From: Nodularia sp. (in: cyanobacteria)
GTDB taxonomy: Bacteria; Cyanobacteriota; Cyanobacteriia; Cyanobacteriales; Nostocaceae
DNA: 32,270 nucleotides
Direction: 5' to 3'
Assembly (NCBI GenBank): GCA_007692755.1
Contig: REBL01000133.1
Location: 1-32,270, forward strand
The notes beneath the pieces are model-generated. The model was not told the DNA's origin. It did not search any database and saw nothing but the letters and a program-made list of their open reading frames with translations. This document shows positions 9,365-17,474 of the stretch, piece by piece. The position numbers and the translations under genes are program-made. How positions within the stretch are numbered: position 1 is the first letter of the stretch; the number at the start of each line of letters is the position of its first letter.

Positions 9365-10123
9365 TTAAAACCATCCCTCTTGTTCTAAGGTTTCAATCAA
9401 CTGCAAACCACGAGGATCACCTACACCTAATAGTGAGGCTTTGGAATCTTCGCGGACTCCTAAATCTTGGTCTTCGGCAAAGGCTTGAATCAGGGCATCG
9501 ATGGCTGTGGCGTAAACTATGTTAGATGGCAATTCCCGGCACAACTGCCCAATTGTCCAAGCGCAGTTACTCCGCACAGCTGCCACTGGATCTTGGACTA
9601 AGGCTTCAATTAAAGCTGGGATGGCTCCCACTACGGCTTCATAACCTACGTCTGCCATCTGCGCTAAGGCACTAGCAGACCATAAACGGACTGCGGAAAT
9701 ATCAGTTCTTAAGGCATCTGCTAGGGGTGCTAAAGAACGGCGATCGCGGCAGTTTCCTAATGCCCAAACTACACCTTTACGTACATAGCCATTCCAGTCT
9801 TTGCTTAGTTGAATAATTAACGGTTCCACTGCTTCTGGACTAGGATTGCGTCCAATGCCATAAGCTGCACTGACTCGGACTAAGGGACAGGTATCAGTTA
9901 ACAGGCGAATTAAATGGGGTGTAGCCCGTTTATCTTCAAGATCACAAAAAGCACGAGCCGCTAGCATCCGTTGCTGGGGTTGATGATTTTCCAAAAGCGC
10001 TAGCATCACTTCTGGATCGGGTTTTGCCACTTCAGATTCAGCAGTTAGCGGCTCTATTTTATCCAGGGGGCTTTCTAGTTCCACCTCGGCATCAAGTAAG
10101 CTTAGGTCTTCTTCGTCATACAT
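9365..10123 (-). CDS. HEAT-repeat domain protein
   Basis: 252 residues. After an acidic, low-complexity N-terminus (about 1-38), the protein is built from about five or six HEAT-like helical pairs. They share a spacing of about 31-36 residues and signatures such as 'RATPHLIRLLTD', 'EAVEPLIIQLSKDW' and 'RSLAPLADALRTD'. The same repeat type is found in phycobilisome lyases of the CpcE/F class and in many cyanobacterial scaffold proteins. No catalytic motif is seen, and no phycobiliprotein gene lies nearby, so a specific lyase role is not supported. Most likely a protein-protein interaction scaffold. It is transcribed alone or at the end of a minus-strand group; 179 bp separate it from the acetyltransferase gene. 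Confidence 0.85.
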   Translation of the reverse strand: MYDEEDLSLLDAEVELESPLDKIEPLTAESEVAKPDPEVMLALLENHQPQQRMLAARAFCDLEDKRATPHLIRLLTDTCPLVRVSAAYGIGRNPSPEAVEPLIIQLSKDWNGYVRKGVVWALGNCRDRRSLAPLADALRTDISAVRLWSASALAQMADVGYEAVVGAIPALIEALVQDPVAAVRSNCAWTIGQLCRELPSNIVYATAIDALIQAFAEDQDLGVREDSKASLLGVGDPRGLQLIETLEQEGWF

Positions 10124-10188
10124 ATTTCATTTAAATGCGCGAGTAGGATTTAATGGCACCCCCCGTGCTAATAAGTCAAACAATTTTA

Positions 10189-10209
10189 GATTTTGGATTT
10201 TGGATTTTG
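10189..10209. repeat. GATTTTG heptamer tandem repeat (3 units)
   Basis: Three perfect GATTTTG units in the 179-bp spacer upstream of the HEAT-repeat gene. Another of the short tandem repeat families seen in this window. Confidence 0.65.
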
Positions 10210-10302
10210 GATTGATTCCACAGATAAATATCGGGGCTTGTACCATTAAGAAACTATTGGTCAAAACTTCATAGTTATCAAATATTGTACATCTATATCA
10301 GT

Positions 10303-10788
10303 TTATTTATTGCTATGGAGTGATTTTACCATCCATAGGGATTGGGTTTGATAACCTAAGTGATTGTAAAGATTTAAGGCGACTGGGTTAGATTGAAAAA
10401 CTTGCAAGCCAATTTGGCGATCGCCTCTTTGAGTTGCCCAATTTTCCACATACTTCATCAAAGCTGTACCCACACCCCGCCGCCGATGTTCTGGGACGAC
10501 GTAGAGGAGGAAAATGTGAGCATGGCGATCGCCCTGTACTTGATCTATAGCATTTCCTACCCAGAGGCAAGCAATGGGAGGTTGGGGGGAATCGCCCTCA
10601 CCCAAATACTCTACCCACCACAAGGGCGTGTCCTGGGAGAAATATTGCTCAACGGTTCGCGCTAGGTGGGCAAAATCTTGGTGGGGAAATAGATCCTGGT
10701 AAGTTCGGTGCATGAACTTAACTAGTAGCGATCGCTCTAGCGTGGAACCGCGACGAATAGAGTAATCCGGTAGCAGTTGTTCAGACAA
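10303..10788 (-). CDS. GNAT-family N-acetyltransferase
   Basis: 161 residues with the GNAT fold signatures: beta-4 'AHIFLLYVVPEHRRRGVGTALM' (split here as 'FLLYVVPEH' then 'RRRGVG' at 102-107, the acetyl-CoA pyrophosphate loop) and the C-terminal 'LQVFQSNPVALNLYNHLGY' segment typical of motif B. The acceptor substrate (amino acid, peptide N-terminus or small amine) cannot be told. It sits 15 bp downstream of a small membrane protein gene on the same strand, so the two are probably co-transcribed. Three HIP1 octamers lie within the gene, in line with long residence in this genome. Confidence 0.88.
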   Translation of the reverse strand: MSEQLLPDYSIRRGSTLERSLLVKFMHRTYQDLFPHQDFAHLARTVEQYFSQDTPLWWVEYLGEGDSPQPPIACLWVGNAIDQVQGDRHAHIFLLYVVPEHRRRGVGTALMKYVENWATQRGDRQIGLQVFQSNPVALNLYNHLGYQTQSLWMVKSLHSNK

Positions 10789-10803
10789 ACTCAGTTTCCA
10801 TTT

Positions 10804-10998
10804 CTATGAGAGTAGTGGAGATTGTGCAAGGGCAAATACTTCTGACTCCCCATATAGTCCGATATCGCCATTTTCTTCAATGGGTGCAGGTGCTGCCATA
10901 TCAGAGGGTAAAAAAATCCGGGCGCTAACTGCCACAAGGGCTAATGAAAATACTAACACTGCCAGCAATGGGGCAATGTATTGGCGAATTATGGTCAT
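10804..10998 (-). CDS. Small single-pass membrane protein, unknown function
   Basis: 64 residues: a short N-terminus, one hydrophobic helix (about 8-30, 'APLLAVLVFSLALVAVSA') and an acidic tail with 'ENGDIGLYGESEVFALAQ'. No family is recognised. It lies 15 bp upstream of the acetyltransferase gene and 92 bp downstream of another small membrane protein gene in the same direction, which supports it being a real gene in a small operon. The hydrophobic helix could also be an uncleaved signal anchor. Function not assigned. Confidence 0.6.
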   Translation of the reverse strand: MTIIRQYIAPLLAVLVFSLALVAVSARIFLPSDMAAPAPIEENGDIGLYGESEVFALAQSPLLS

Positions 10999-11090
10999 AG
11001 TTTAATTGAAATCGGCTAGGCTTCTGGATGAGAATCTAGCTGAAGATTTGTGAAGTTTTCTTGACTTATTTTAGCGACTTTTGGGGGCGA

Positions 11091-11504
11091 TTAACGTTGA
11101 TCGCGTTCCAAGTCATCAATTACTCTCTCGCAATACCAAGTTTCTGGCATTCCCGGATAGTTGAGCTTGGCCTGATCAATTAAGCGCTCGGCTGCGGCAA
11201 TATCACCTCCTAACTTGGCAATTAGTTTGTTTTTGAGATGACTATCGGCTATTTGCTCGGTGATTTGTGTTTGAGCCTGTTCTGGTCTGGTTTCTGGTTG
11301 CACCTGCAATTGTTCTTTGCGTAGCTGCCAAAACAAAACGTAATAAAGTGTACCAAAAATCAAGATGAGGCTGAATGTGCCAAACAGAGTTAGGAGGTTA
11401 AACTCTAGAAATCCCAAAACTAACTGTGAGAGAACATAGCCGAGTAACAAGCCGGTGATTAAGAGAATAAATGTGCCGACAATAATAACTACTTGGTTCC
11501 CCAT
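11091..11504 (-). CDS. Two-helix membrane protein with cytoplasmic tail, unknown function
   Basis: 137 residues with two hydrophobic helices (about 5-30 and 38-60), then a Gln-rich hydrophilic linker (about 62-85) and a C-terminal conserved-looking segment ('LIAKLGGDIAAAERLIDQAK' to the end). Its ATG lies inside the 3' end of the AmpG-like gene (16-bp overlap), so translation is probably coupled to the permease gene. The C-terminal 'GGDxxxAERLI' segment resembles a motif I have seen in other cyanobacterial membrane proteins, without a known function. No enzymatic motif. Confidence 0.7.
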   Translation of the reverse strand: MGNQVVIIVGTFILLITGLLLGYVLSQLVLGFLEFNLLTLFGTFSLILIFGTLYYVLFWQLRKEQLQVQPETRPEQAQTQITEQIADSHLKNKLIAKLGGDIAAAERLIDQAKLNYPGMPETWYCERVIDDLERDQR

Positions 11505-12781
11505 AAATCCTCGTCTTCTTCCTCAAGTCCTGGTCTGGATACTGCCACTGGTTTAGGGTTCCAAGGGGCAAAAAATGGTAACAGAAGTAGTCCTGGGATA
11601 GCAGCCACCATACTAATAATGAAAAATAACGGCCAACCTGTGCTTTTGGCTATAGTGCCAGCTGGCGCAACTAGAATATCACGACTGACAGCCATAAAAC
11701 TGGATAATAAAGCATATTGGGTGGCAGAAAAGCGCTGGTTACACATATTCATCAAAAAGGCCACAAAAGCTGCTGTTCCCAACCCACCACAAAAGTTTTC
11801 GATGTTGATTGTTAATACTAGAGCCTGGTAATTTTGCCCTATGTTGGCTAGAGCATAATAAGCTAAATTGCTCACCGCTTGCAAAGCCCCAAATACCCAA
11901 AGCGAGCGATTCAGACCAATTTTGCTCAAAATCACGCCCCCTGAAAGCGTGCCAACGATGGTAGCAATTAGCCCCATACCACCTTGAATTGCCCCGATAT
12001 CAGTTTGGGTGAATCCAGTTTGCAACAAAAAGGGTGTAGACATATTGTTGACAAAGGAATCGCCCAGTTTATACAGGACAATGAATAGCAGGACTAAAAT
12101 CGCTTGGACTACACCTTGGCGTTGGAAAAATTCCCCAAACGGTAAAATTACCGCAGCTGCTAAAGATTCTGGTGGACTGGTTTCTTGGGGTTCTGGTGCA
12201 AATAATGTGGCAATAATCCCAATCCCCATGCCCAAAGCCATCAATAGGTAAACTGATGACCAAGGTAAAATATCGGCGAGGATTAATGCTAAAGATCCTG
12301 TGAATAAAAGTGCGATGCGATAACCTAAGACAAAAACAGCCGCACCCGCCCCCAATTCTAATTCTTCGAGAACGTCGGTGCGGTAGGCATCAGCAGCAAT
12401 GTCTTGACTGGCACTTAAAAAGGCGATCGCTACAGCGTTAATCGCTAATAATTGTAGTGCTTGTTTGGGTTGTTGGAAACCCATGAGAGCGATCGCAATC
12501 AATAACCCAATTTGCAGGGTAATTAACCAGCCGCGTCGCCTCCCCAAAATTGGCACAGCAAACCTGTCTATTAAAGGCGACCAGATAAATTTCAACGAGT
12601 AGGGTATACCCACAAGGCTAAATAAGCCAATGGCGCTTAAATCCACACCTTCCACAGTCATCCAAGCTTGTAGGGTTCTACTGGTTAAGAACAAGGGTAA
12701 ACCGGAAGAAAAACCGATCAATGTCAAAGCCGCCATCTTACGGCTACCGAAAACTTTCAGCAGCGATCGCACTGGTTTCAT
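11489..12781 (-). CDS. AmpG-like MFS permease
   Basis: About 430 residues from the ATG at 12781 ('MKPVRSLLKVFGS'), which has a GAGAGG element about 14 nt upstream; an in-frame extension to 12907 lacks family-like sequence and was rejected. The N-terminal half carries AmpG hallmarks: 'SGLPLFLTSRTLQAW', 'GLFSLVGIPYSLKF', 'WSPLIDRF', 'GRRRGWL' and 'ASQDIAADAYRTD'. Ten to twelve hydrophobic helices are apparent, and the C-terminus is an acidic cytoplasmic tail. AmpG permeases import muropeptides (anhydro-MurNAc peptides) for cell-wall recycling in proteobacteria; the cyanobacterial substrate is not established. The gene overlaps the next minus-strand gene by 16 bp. It lies 141 bp downstream of the Dnd-associated methyltransferase gene and marks the left edge of the Dnd island. 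Confidence 0.85.
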   Translation of the reverse strand: MKPVRSLLKVFGSRKMAALTLIGFSSGLPLFLTSRTLQAWMTVEGVDLSAIGLFSLVGIPYSLKFIWSPLIDRFAVPILGRRRGWLITLQIGLLIAIALMGFQQPKQALQLLAINAVAIAFLSASQDIAADAYRTDVLEELELGAGAAVFVLGYRIALLFTGSLALILADILPWSSVYLLMALGMGIGIIATLFAPEPQETSPPESLAAAVILPFGEFFQRQGVVQAILVLLFIVLYKLGDSFVNNMSTPFLLQTGFTQTDIGAIQGGMGLIATIVGTLSGGVILSKIGLNRSLWVFGALQAVSNLAYYALANIGQNYQALVLTINIENFCGGLGTAAFVAFLMNMCNQRFSATQYALLSSFMAVSRDILVAPAGTIAKSTGWPLFFIISMVAAIPGLLLLPFFAPWNPKPVAVSRPGLEEEDEDLWGTK

Positions 12782-12922
12782 CTTGTGCAGGTTCCTCTCA
12801 ATCTTGTGAATAGCAGTTATCTTGCCATAGCTGCTGTCACATTCTACGCAAACATCTAAGTTTGCCCAGGTGTTTCCAAGTAAGATAATCATCAAAGATG
12901 CAGTCACAACATCAGTAATTCC

Positions 12923-14380
12923 TTAATTCTGCTGAATTTGCTGAATTTGATGACCTTTTATTTCTACACCGTGTGCAGCCAGACATTTCTCCCAACCCGC
13001 ACGAGTCCCAATTTCACTTTTCTGCTTGAGTAGTCCTAACTGCTGTTCCTGTTGGGTGAGTTGAGCAAATTCCTCATAGCGGGGGTAACTGGGAGTGACA
13101 AAATTTTCTTTGCGGTGCAGAATTGGCGGATTAGTTCTTTCTGCATAATCACGGTGAGTTATATATAAAGTTTTTAAGTCAATAGTGATACTGGCTTTTA
13201 AAGCTGGATGGGGATCACTGTCAAAATCTGGGTAAAACAAATAGGATATTTGCGGTTTGTCGATATTGTATTTAATTAATGTCGCACCATCTACGCGTCC
13301 AATGGTGCGGCTGGCACAGCTTTCATAAATTCGTAACAAGGGATCAAGAGCTGCGAGTGCGGAAACATGAACATAAAGTGCGCCCCGTGTGTGTTTACCA
13401 ATTTTGCTTTTTTCACAAGCTGTTTGCACAACTTTGGGATTACCTAAACTAAATAGTTTTTGGTCGGCGACTTCACAGGCTTCTGCATAGCTACCAAAAA
13501 AGGCTTTGATATCGTGACGCATTTCTGGGGCTAGTTTTTGCCATGACGGACGTTGCTCAAAGTGGCTGAGGGCGAGATATACTTGGATATCTAAAGAACG
13601 ACGATAGGCGATCGCATCCCATTCGGCTTCATCAGTAGCTTGTAACACCACATTAAAAGCTCGGCGGAAGTTACCAAATTCACTCAGTAATTCTGTTTGG
13701 TTCGCTAATTCGCCTTTAACGGGTAATCTGCCCCGTTTAGCAAAAAAGTCCATCAGTGGTTGCAGTTGTTCTTGGTAGTCCTCAAACCGCTTGCTGGGGA
13801 TACGAACTCTGGGTGTAGCAGTGCTAGAAAAGAAGCGGATAGCTTTGAAATTTTCTTTTGCAGCTTCATCACGAAAGACGAAATACACACCCAAAGCTAC
13901 AGGTACTGCATCGACATTGAGAACTTCATCGATGTAAGTTTTCAGTTCTTGTTGTTCATAATATTTCTGAAAAGTGTTACGGCGAGTCACAATCCCGTCG
14001 CTGTAAGCCAATTGTGACTTACTGGAGGCATTAATTAATACTTGAGCCGCCACAATTAACACCTGTTGAGTCAGTTCCCAAGCGTGGATGAGACTTTGAC
14101 GGCGTTCCTCTTGGTCTTCGATGACGTTGAGGACATAACCTAAATTGACCACATCGGCGGGAGTAACGGTGTCATGGGGAAAATAGTACGGGTCCCAGCC
14201 AGCGCTGGTATAGCCTAAATTTCCGACTCGCTGCACATCACCACCGTAACCACAGCCGTAATCAAAGAATGAGGTTTCCTGATGAAGGATTGCCCATTCT
14301 ATTGCTAAACGCACGGGGCGAGAGATATCATTACGAGCGATCGCAGCTCGATGACGCTCAATTTCTAAAGATTCAGGCAT
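12923..14380 (-). CDS. DNA phosphorothioation-associated putative methyltransferase
   Basis: 485 residues. A Rossmann SAM-binding motif is visible at 40-49 ('DYGCGYGGDV'), followed by 'GWDPYYFPH' and 'VVNLGYVLNVIED' (about 80-90), the acidic and post-motif loops of a class I methyltransferase. The C-terminal half is rich in aromatic residues, with 'RTIGRVDGATLIKYN' and 'PQISYLFYPDFD'. Proteins of this architecture accompany dnd loci and are named Dnd-related methyltransferases; whether they methylate DNA is not known. No DPPY/NPPY amino-methyltransferase motif is seen. It is the last gene of the dndC-dndD-dndE group; the 33-bp spacer to dndE is almost entirely a CAGTTAA tandem repeat. It may add a second mark or modulate the phosphorothioate mark (inference). 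Confidence 0.85.
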   Translation of the reverse strand: MPESLEIERHRAAIARNDISRPVRLAIEWAILHQETSFFDYGCGYGGDVQRVGNLGYTSAGWDPYYFPHDTVTPADVVNLGYVLNVIEDQEERRQSLIHAWELTQQVLIVAAQVLINASSKSQLAYSDGIVTRRNTFQKYYEQQELKTYIDEVLNVDAVPVALGVYFVFRDEAAKENFKAIRFFSSTATPRVRIPSKRFEDYQEQLQPLMDFFAKRGRLPVKGELANQTELLSEFGNFRRAFNVVLQATDEAEWDAIAYRRSLDIQVYLALSHFEQRPSWQKLAPEMRHDIKAFFGSYAEACEVADQKLFSLGNPKVVQTACEKSKIGKHTRGALYVHVSALAALDPLLRIYESCASRTIGRVDGATLIKYNIDKPQISYLFYPDFDSDPHPALKASITIDLKTLYITHRDYAERTNPPILHRKENFVTPSYPRYEEFAQLTQQEQQLGLLKQKSEIGTRAGWEKCLAAHGVEIKGHQIQQIQQN

Positions 14381-14382
14381 AT

Positions 14383-14417
14383 CAGTTATCAGTTAACAGT
14401 TAACAGTTAACAGTTAA
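14383..14417. repeat. CAGTTAA heptamer tandem repeat (5 units)
   Basis: One CAGTTAT and four CAGTTAA units fill the spacer between dndE and the methyltransferase gene and reach into the dndE stop codon region. Same family as 9341-9361 in inverted orientation. Confidence 0.75.
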
Positions 14418-14815
14418 TTAATATCCTTTTCATCTTTTAGCGCTAGTTGGATTAAATCTTCAATTTTCTTGATATTTGGGTCGCCGGCTAAGTAACCAAT
14501 TCCCCGATGCAAGTGCAGGCGAAATTGGCTAGCGAGGCTGTCTTTATCGATGGGGTAGCCGTCGTTGTGACAGCGTTGTTTCAAAGCGAGGAGGAGGATA
14601 TCAGACATTTCGCCCCCAAATACGCGCCAAGTCATTTCCACGTTGCTATCTTGGGGAATTGGTACGGGTGAGGGTGCGGTTGCTTCGGCGAGGGAACGAC
14701 AAAACGCCCAACGACATAAAATGTTCCATTGGTCAATTTTGGTGTTGCGTCTGAGTTTCAGAAGTTGGTCTTTGGCTGTTTGAGAGAGTTTAATTCTTTC
14801 TATTGGTGATTCCAT
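14414..14815 (-). CDS. dndE: DNA sulfur modification protein DndE
   Basis: 133 residues, the usual small size of DndE. The family signatures are present: 'RIKLSQTAKDQLLKLRRNT' at the N-terminus, 'WNILCRWAFC' (30-39) and 'LHLHRGIGYL' (100-109). DndE is needed for phosphorothioation with DndC and DndD; the characterised protein is a compact helical tetramer proposed to bind nicked DNA. The gene lies in the dndC-dndD-x-dndE order, where x is a small antitoxin-like gene. The 138-bp spacer upstream contains an ATCTGCGT tandem repeat. The C-terminal residues and stop codon abut a heptamer repeat, so the last few codons may be repeat-derived. Confidence 0.95.
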   Translation of the reverse strand: MESPIERIKLSQTAKDQLLKLRRNTKIDQWNILCRWAFCRSLAEATAPSPVPIPQDSNVEMTWRVFGGEMSDILLLALKQRCHNDGYPIDKDSLASQFRLHLHRGIGYLAGDPNIKKIEDLIQLALKDEKDIN

Positions 14816-14890
14816 AATAATTCGATAATATTAATTTTTACTTAATAACATTTCTTTATGAGGCATTTCCCAGTCTAATAAAGTACACAA

Positions 14891-14920
14891 TTATCTGCGT
14901 TCATCTGCGTACATCTGCGT
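14891..14920. repeat. 10-bp tandem repeat NNATCTGCGT (3 units)
   Basis: Three units ending ATCTGCGT, in the spacer between the antitoxin-like gene and dndE. No gene or promoter is obvious within it. Confidence 0.6.
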
Positions 14921-14953
14921 TTAATTATTACTGCTTGTACCTCCTTTCGATAC

Positions 14954-15205
14954 TCACGGCTGTGATAAACCATCCATTTCTGTAACAATAAATTCCTGAT
15001 TAATATTGGACATTTCTGTTTGTATATCTGGATCAATAGCCATTGCAGCTAGTTGTTCTTGCATATATTTCATATTTATAAATATGTCTGATGTTTGCTG
15101 CTTTTCTTTCATTTGTTTTTGGATACGTTCTAAAAGCCATTCTAGTTCTTCTAATGAAAAACCACTTAAATCACGTTCTATTTCTCGTAAATTTGATGAC
15201 ATCAT
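14954..15205 (-). CDS. Small antitoxin-like protein within the dnd operon
   Basis: 83 residues: a helical, charged N-terminus ('LSGFSLEELEWLLERIQKQ') and a C-terminus reading 'IDPDIQTEMSNINQEFIVTE' and then 'MDGLSQP'. The end strongly recalls the 'DPEIQ...INQEFAVTEMDGL' tails of small cyanobacterial proteins often found as the upstream partner of type II toxin genes (recollection, not searched). No toxin gene is adjacent: dndE follows 138 bp downstream and dndD ends 57 bp upstream. It may be an orphan antitoxin captured in the operon, or a small accessory factor. A double Met start (MMSSN) leaves the exact start open by one codon. Its placement in the same direction within the modification operon makes it likely to be expressed with dndD and dndE. 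Confidence 0.7.
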   Translation of the reverse strand: MMSSNLREIERDLSGFSLEELEWLLERIQKQMKEKQQTSDIFINMKYMQEQLAAMAIDPDIQTEMSNINQEFIVTEMDGLSQP

Positions 15206-15262
15206 ATTGAACTATCTATTTTGACTTGTGAGTGAGATATCTATTATTTTAGACAACATCTA

Positions 15263-17248
15263 CTACCAAAAATATTTATTTTCTATGATTGTAGTTTGGC
15301 GGGTGGAGGAGTCGTATTTGAGCAGATATTCACGGGCGATCGCCTCATTGTTCCTCAGTGTTTCTACTTCTTTTTTACCTATTTCAGTATCAGTGGATAA
15401 CAGTATTACTTGATGACTAGCAGATGGAAAATAGCGTTCTATCAGGTTTCCCCGGTGAGATGAGTCTAATCTACCAAGGGGGGTATCTATGGCTACAGGT
15501 AAGCGGTGTCCAGAGACTCGCGCCAGTCCCCAGAGGAAGGCGATCGCTAACAGTTGTTTTTCGCCGGCGGAAAGTCGATGTTTGGGAACTGGTTTACCAT
15601 TGAAATCATACAGAGAAAGGCTGAAACTATCGGTATGAATAGCGACACGATGCACTAAATCTGATTTGTGTAGCAGATAGCGGAAACATTCTGTAACTTC
15701 AACTTCTAATTTATTCAGTTTGCGGAGAGTCAGTTTCTCCCGAAAAAGTTGGAGTGTATCTTGAACTTTAGCCGTTGCCGTAATAATATGTTCGTTATAT
15801 TTGCGATCAATATTGGTTTCTGTATATTTTTCTAAGGTTTTTTTAGTAGTCCGAATTTGAGTTTCTAATTCGTTTAAATTTTGTTTCGCTATTTCACAAG
15901 CTGCTTGCGCTTCTGCAACTTCTTTTTGTGCTGCTTGCAATTCATCTACTAACCTTTGATAATCTTCTGGAGATGCGGCTGTTTGAATTTGTCTTTCCAG
16001 AGTAATAACTTCTTCTTCTTGAGTTTGGTGCAGTTCTAGCTGCTTCTGTGTAGCATTTTTTGTATAAGGTAAATAATGATGAATGGTATTATCTAAATGA
16101 TGCAGGGTTTCTGTATCAGATAATAGCCAAACTTCCCCTGTGGTATCTTGCTTAATTAGATTATTTTCTTGATCAATAAAATATTGAATCTTCTCAACTT
16201 GTTGATCAGCAATGGTTAATTGTTTAATTAATTCAATTAAGCGGTGATCTCGTTCTAATAGTAAATCATAAGCGACCTTGGCTTGTTGAGTCCGAAATTC
16301 TTTTTGTCCTTGGAGATAAGCTTGATTTAGCAAAGGTTCAATTAAAGCTAACGGTAAAATGTCCGCAGCTAATCCGCGCATAGCTTGACGGGTATTTTCT
16401 GACTCCGCAGCTAATTGAGATTTTTGTTTTTCTAAATAAGTGCGATCGCCTGCAATTTTACCACCTTCAGAGATGAAATTATCCACAGCTTCTTGCTGCT
16501 TCTTTTCTGCTGATACTAAATTATCAGTCAGTTCATTTAATTGAATTTCAACTTCCTGATATTCCTCTTGCTGTAGCTTGAGTTCTTGTTCAATTTCTTC
16601 TAAATTAGCCAAGTCTTGAGTATCAGCAATTTCTTTTCTTTTGCGGTTGACGATAATTTCTAAATCACCACCTAAACGTTCAGCTAGTTCTAAACCTAAA
16701 AGTCCGCGAATTGCATCAACTACAATCGATGGAGGTGTTTCTTGTTCTGCGAGTTCCTTAACTTGTTCACCATCAAATAGAAACAGATTAGAAATCCCTA
16801 AAGGTAAGAGATTTTCTATATACTCATCCCAAATATTAACTAAAGCCGTATCCAGCCATTCTTGAGCATCTAGAATACCTAATTGGTCTTTACCATCTTT
16901 AGGGTTTCTTGTCCACCTCCGGACAACTCTATATTTTACTGGCTGGTCATTTTCAATATGTTCAAAAACTAATTCAATGCGAGTATCTTCAGTGGGTGAA
17001 CTGTGGCTATTAACGCATTGGTTGAGAAAATCATTATAACTCAAGTTCCCACGGGTTGAACATTGGGCGCGATGACCATATAATGCTAGGCGAATTGCAT
17101 CCATCAGGGTAGTTTTTCCGCCCCCATTCATCCCACCTAATAGGATAATTGGATAAGAATTTTCTTCATCAATTTTTGGATCAAGGTTGATTACCTGACG
17201 ACCACAGTAAGGGCCAAAGTTTTGTAATACGAGTTCAAGAAATATCAT
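15263..17248 (-). CDS. dndD: DNA sulfur modification protein DndD (SMC-like ATPase)
   Basis: 661 residues, normal DndD length. N-terminal Walker A 'GGMNGGGKTT' (38-47) sits in an SMC/RecN-like head that begins 'LELVLQNFGPYCG'. A long coiled coil (about 200-500, rich in Glu/Gln/Leu) follows, then the ABC signature 'LSAGEKQLL' (559-567), Walker B 'LPVAIDTPLGRLD' (about 583-595) and the switch His/Ser-Thr-Asp region 'VILLSTDTEI'. DndD is the ATPase of the DndCDE modification complex and probably drives DNA nicking or remodelling during sulfur insertion. The gene is 226 bp downstream of dndC, a spacer occupied by a fold-back repeat, and lacks an obvious Shine-Dalgarno. A second, diverged DndD-like gene lies at 22874-24946. 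Confidence 0.95.
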   Translation of the reverse strand: MIFLELVLQNFGPYCGRQVINLDPKIDEENSYPIILLGGMNGGGKTTLMDAIRLALYGHRAQCSTRGNLSYNDFLNQCVNSHSSPTEDTRIELVFEHIENDQPVKYRVVRRWTRNPKDGKDQLGILDAQEWLDTALVNIWDEYIENLLPLGISNLFLFDGEQVKELAEQETPPSIVVDAIRGLLGLELAERLGGDLEIIVNRKRKEIADTQDLANLEEIEQELKLQQEEYQEVEIQLNELTDNLVSAEKKQQEAVDNFISEGGKIAGDRTYLEKQKSQLAAESENTRQAMRGLAADILPLALIEPLLNQAYLQGQKEFRTQQAKVAYDLLLERDHRLIELIKQLTIADQQVEKIQYFIDQENNLIKQDTTGEVWLLSDTETLHHLDNTIHHYLPYTKNATQKQLELHQTQEEEVITLERQIQTAASPEDYQRLVDELQAAQKEVAEAQAACEIAKQNLNELETQIRTTKKTLEKYTETNIDRKYNEHIITATAKVQDTLQLFREKLTLRKLNKLEVEVTECFRYLLHKSDLVHRVAIHTDSFSLSLYDFNGKPVPKHRLSAGEKQLLAIAFLWGLARVSGHRLPVAIDTPLGRLDSSHRGNLIERYFPSASHQVILLSTDTEIGKKEVETLRNNEAIAREYLLKYDSSTRQTTIIENKYFW

Positions 17249-17474
17249 TTATCTTTGAATTTTTAAGATACGGGGCGAGAGAATCCGGGCGAATAAGACC
17301 GGGCGAATGAATATTGCTAACGCAACGCCAAGGGCGAACGCGGCTACACAGGCGAAGTCCACCTCCGTGGACTAATAGAAAAGTGAAGTTTTTAACCCGC
17401 GTAGGCAGGTTTTTTTTGTGTAGCCGAGATTTCTAATCGCCCGATATTTGATGGTAAATACTGTTCATTTCTCC
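17249..17474. other. dndC-dndD spacer holding fold-back repeat
   Basis: In most dnd operons known to me dndC and dndD are tightly spaced; here 226 bp intervene. Most of it is repeat material: a CGGCTACACA / TGTGTAGCCG pair (17341-17350, 17417-17426), an inner GTCCAC-CTCC-GTGGAC hairpin, and 'GGGCGAA' motifs. Nothing coding was seen apart from an 11-codon frame next to the dndC stop. Confidence 0.65.
17341..17426. repeat. Fold-back repeat between dndC and dndD
   Basis: Perfect 10-bp terminal inverted repeats CGGCTACACA and TGTGTAGCCG flank a 66-bp interior. The interior holds a perfect 6-bp stem hairpin GTCCAC-CTCC-GTGGAC (17357-17372) and an 'AACCCGC..GCAGGTTTT' segment. This resembles interspersed repeats common in Nostoc-type genomes. 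On RNA it would form a large stem-loop between two operon genes and could set their ratio. Confidence 0.7.

Noticed and set aside
12782-12907. N-terminal extension of the AmpG-like permease
   Set aside because: The extra 42 residues are not AmpG-like, and the ATG at 12781 starts the conserved region.
9341-14417. CTGATAA / CAGTTAA arrays as CRISPR-like or phage attachment repeats
   Set aside because: Units are 7 bp with no spacers and match generic short tandem repeats of heterocystous cyanobacteria.
17436-17468. 11-codon frame with AAGGAG just upstream, at the dndC stop
   Set aside because: Only 2 nt between the Shine-Dalgarno and ATG, and the frame ends in repeat sequence; used only as a hint for the insertion idea.
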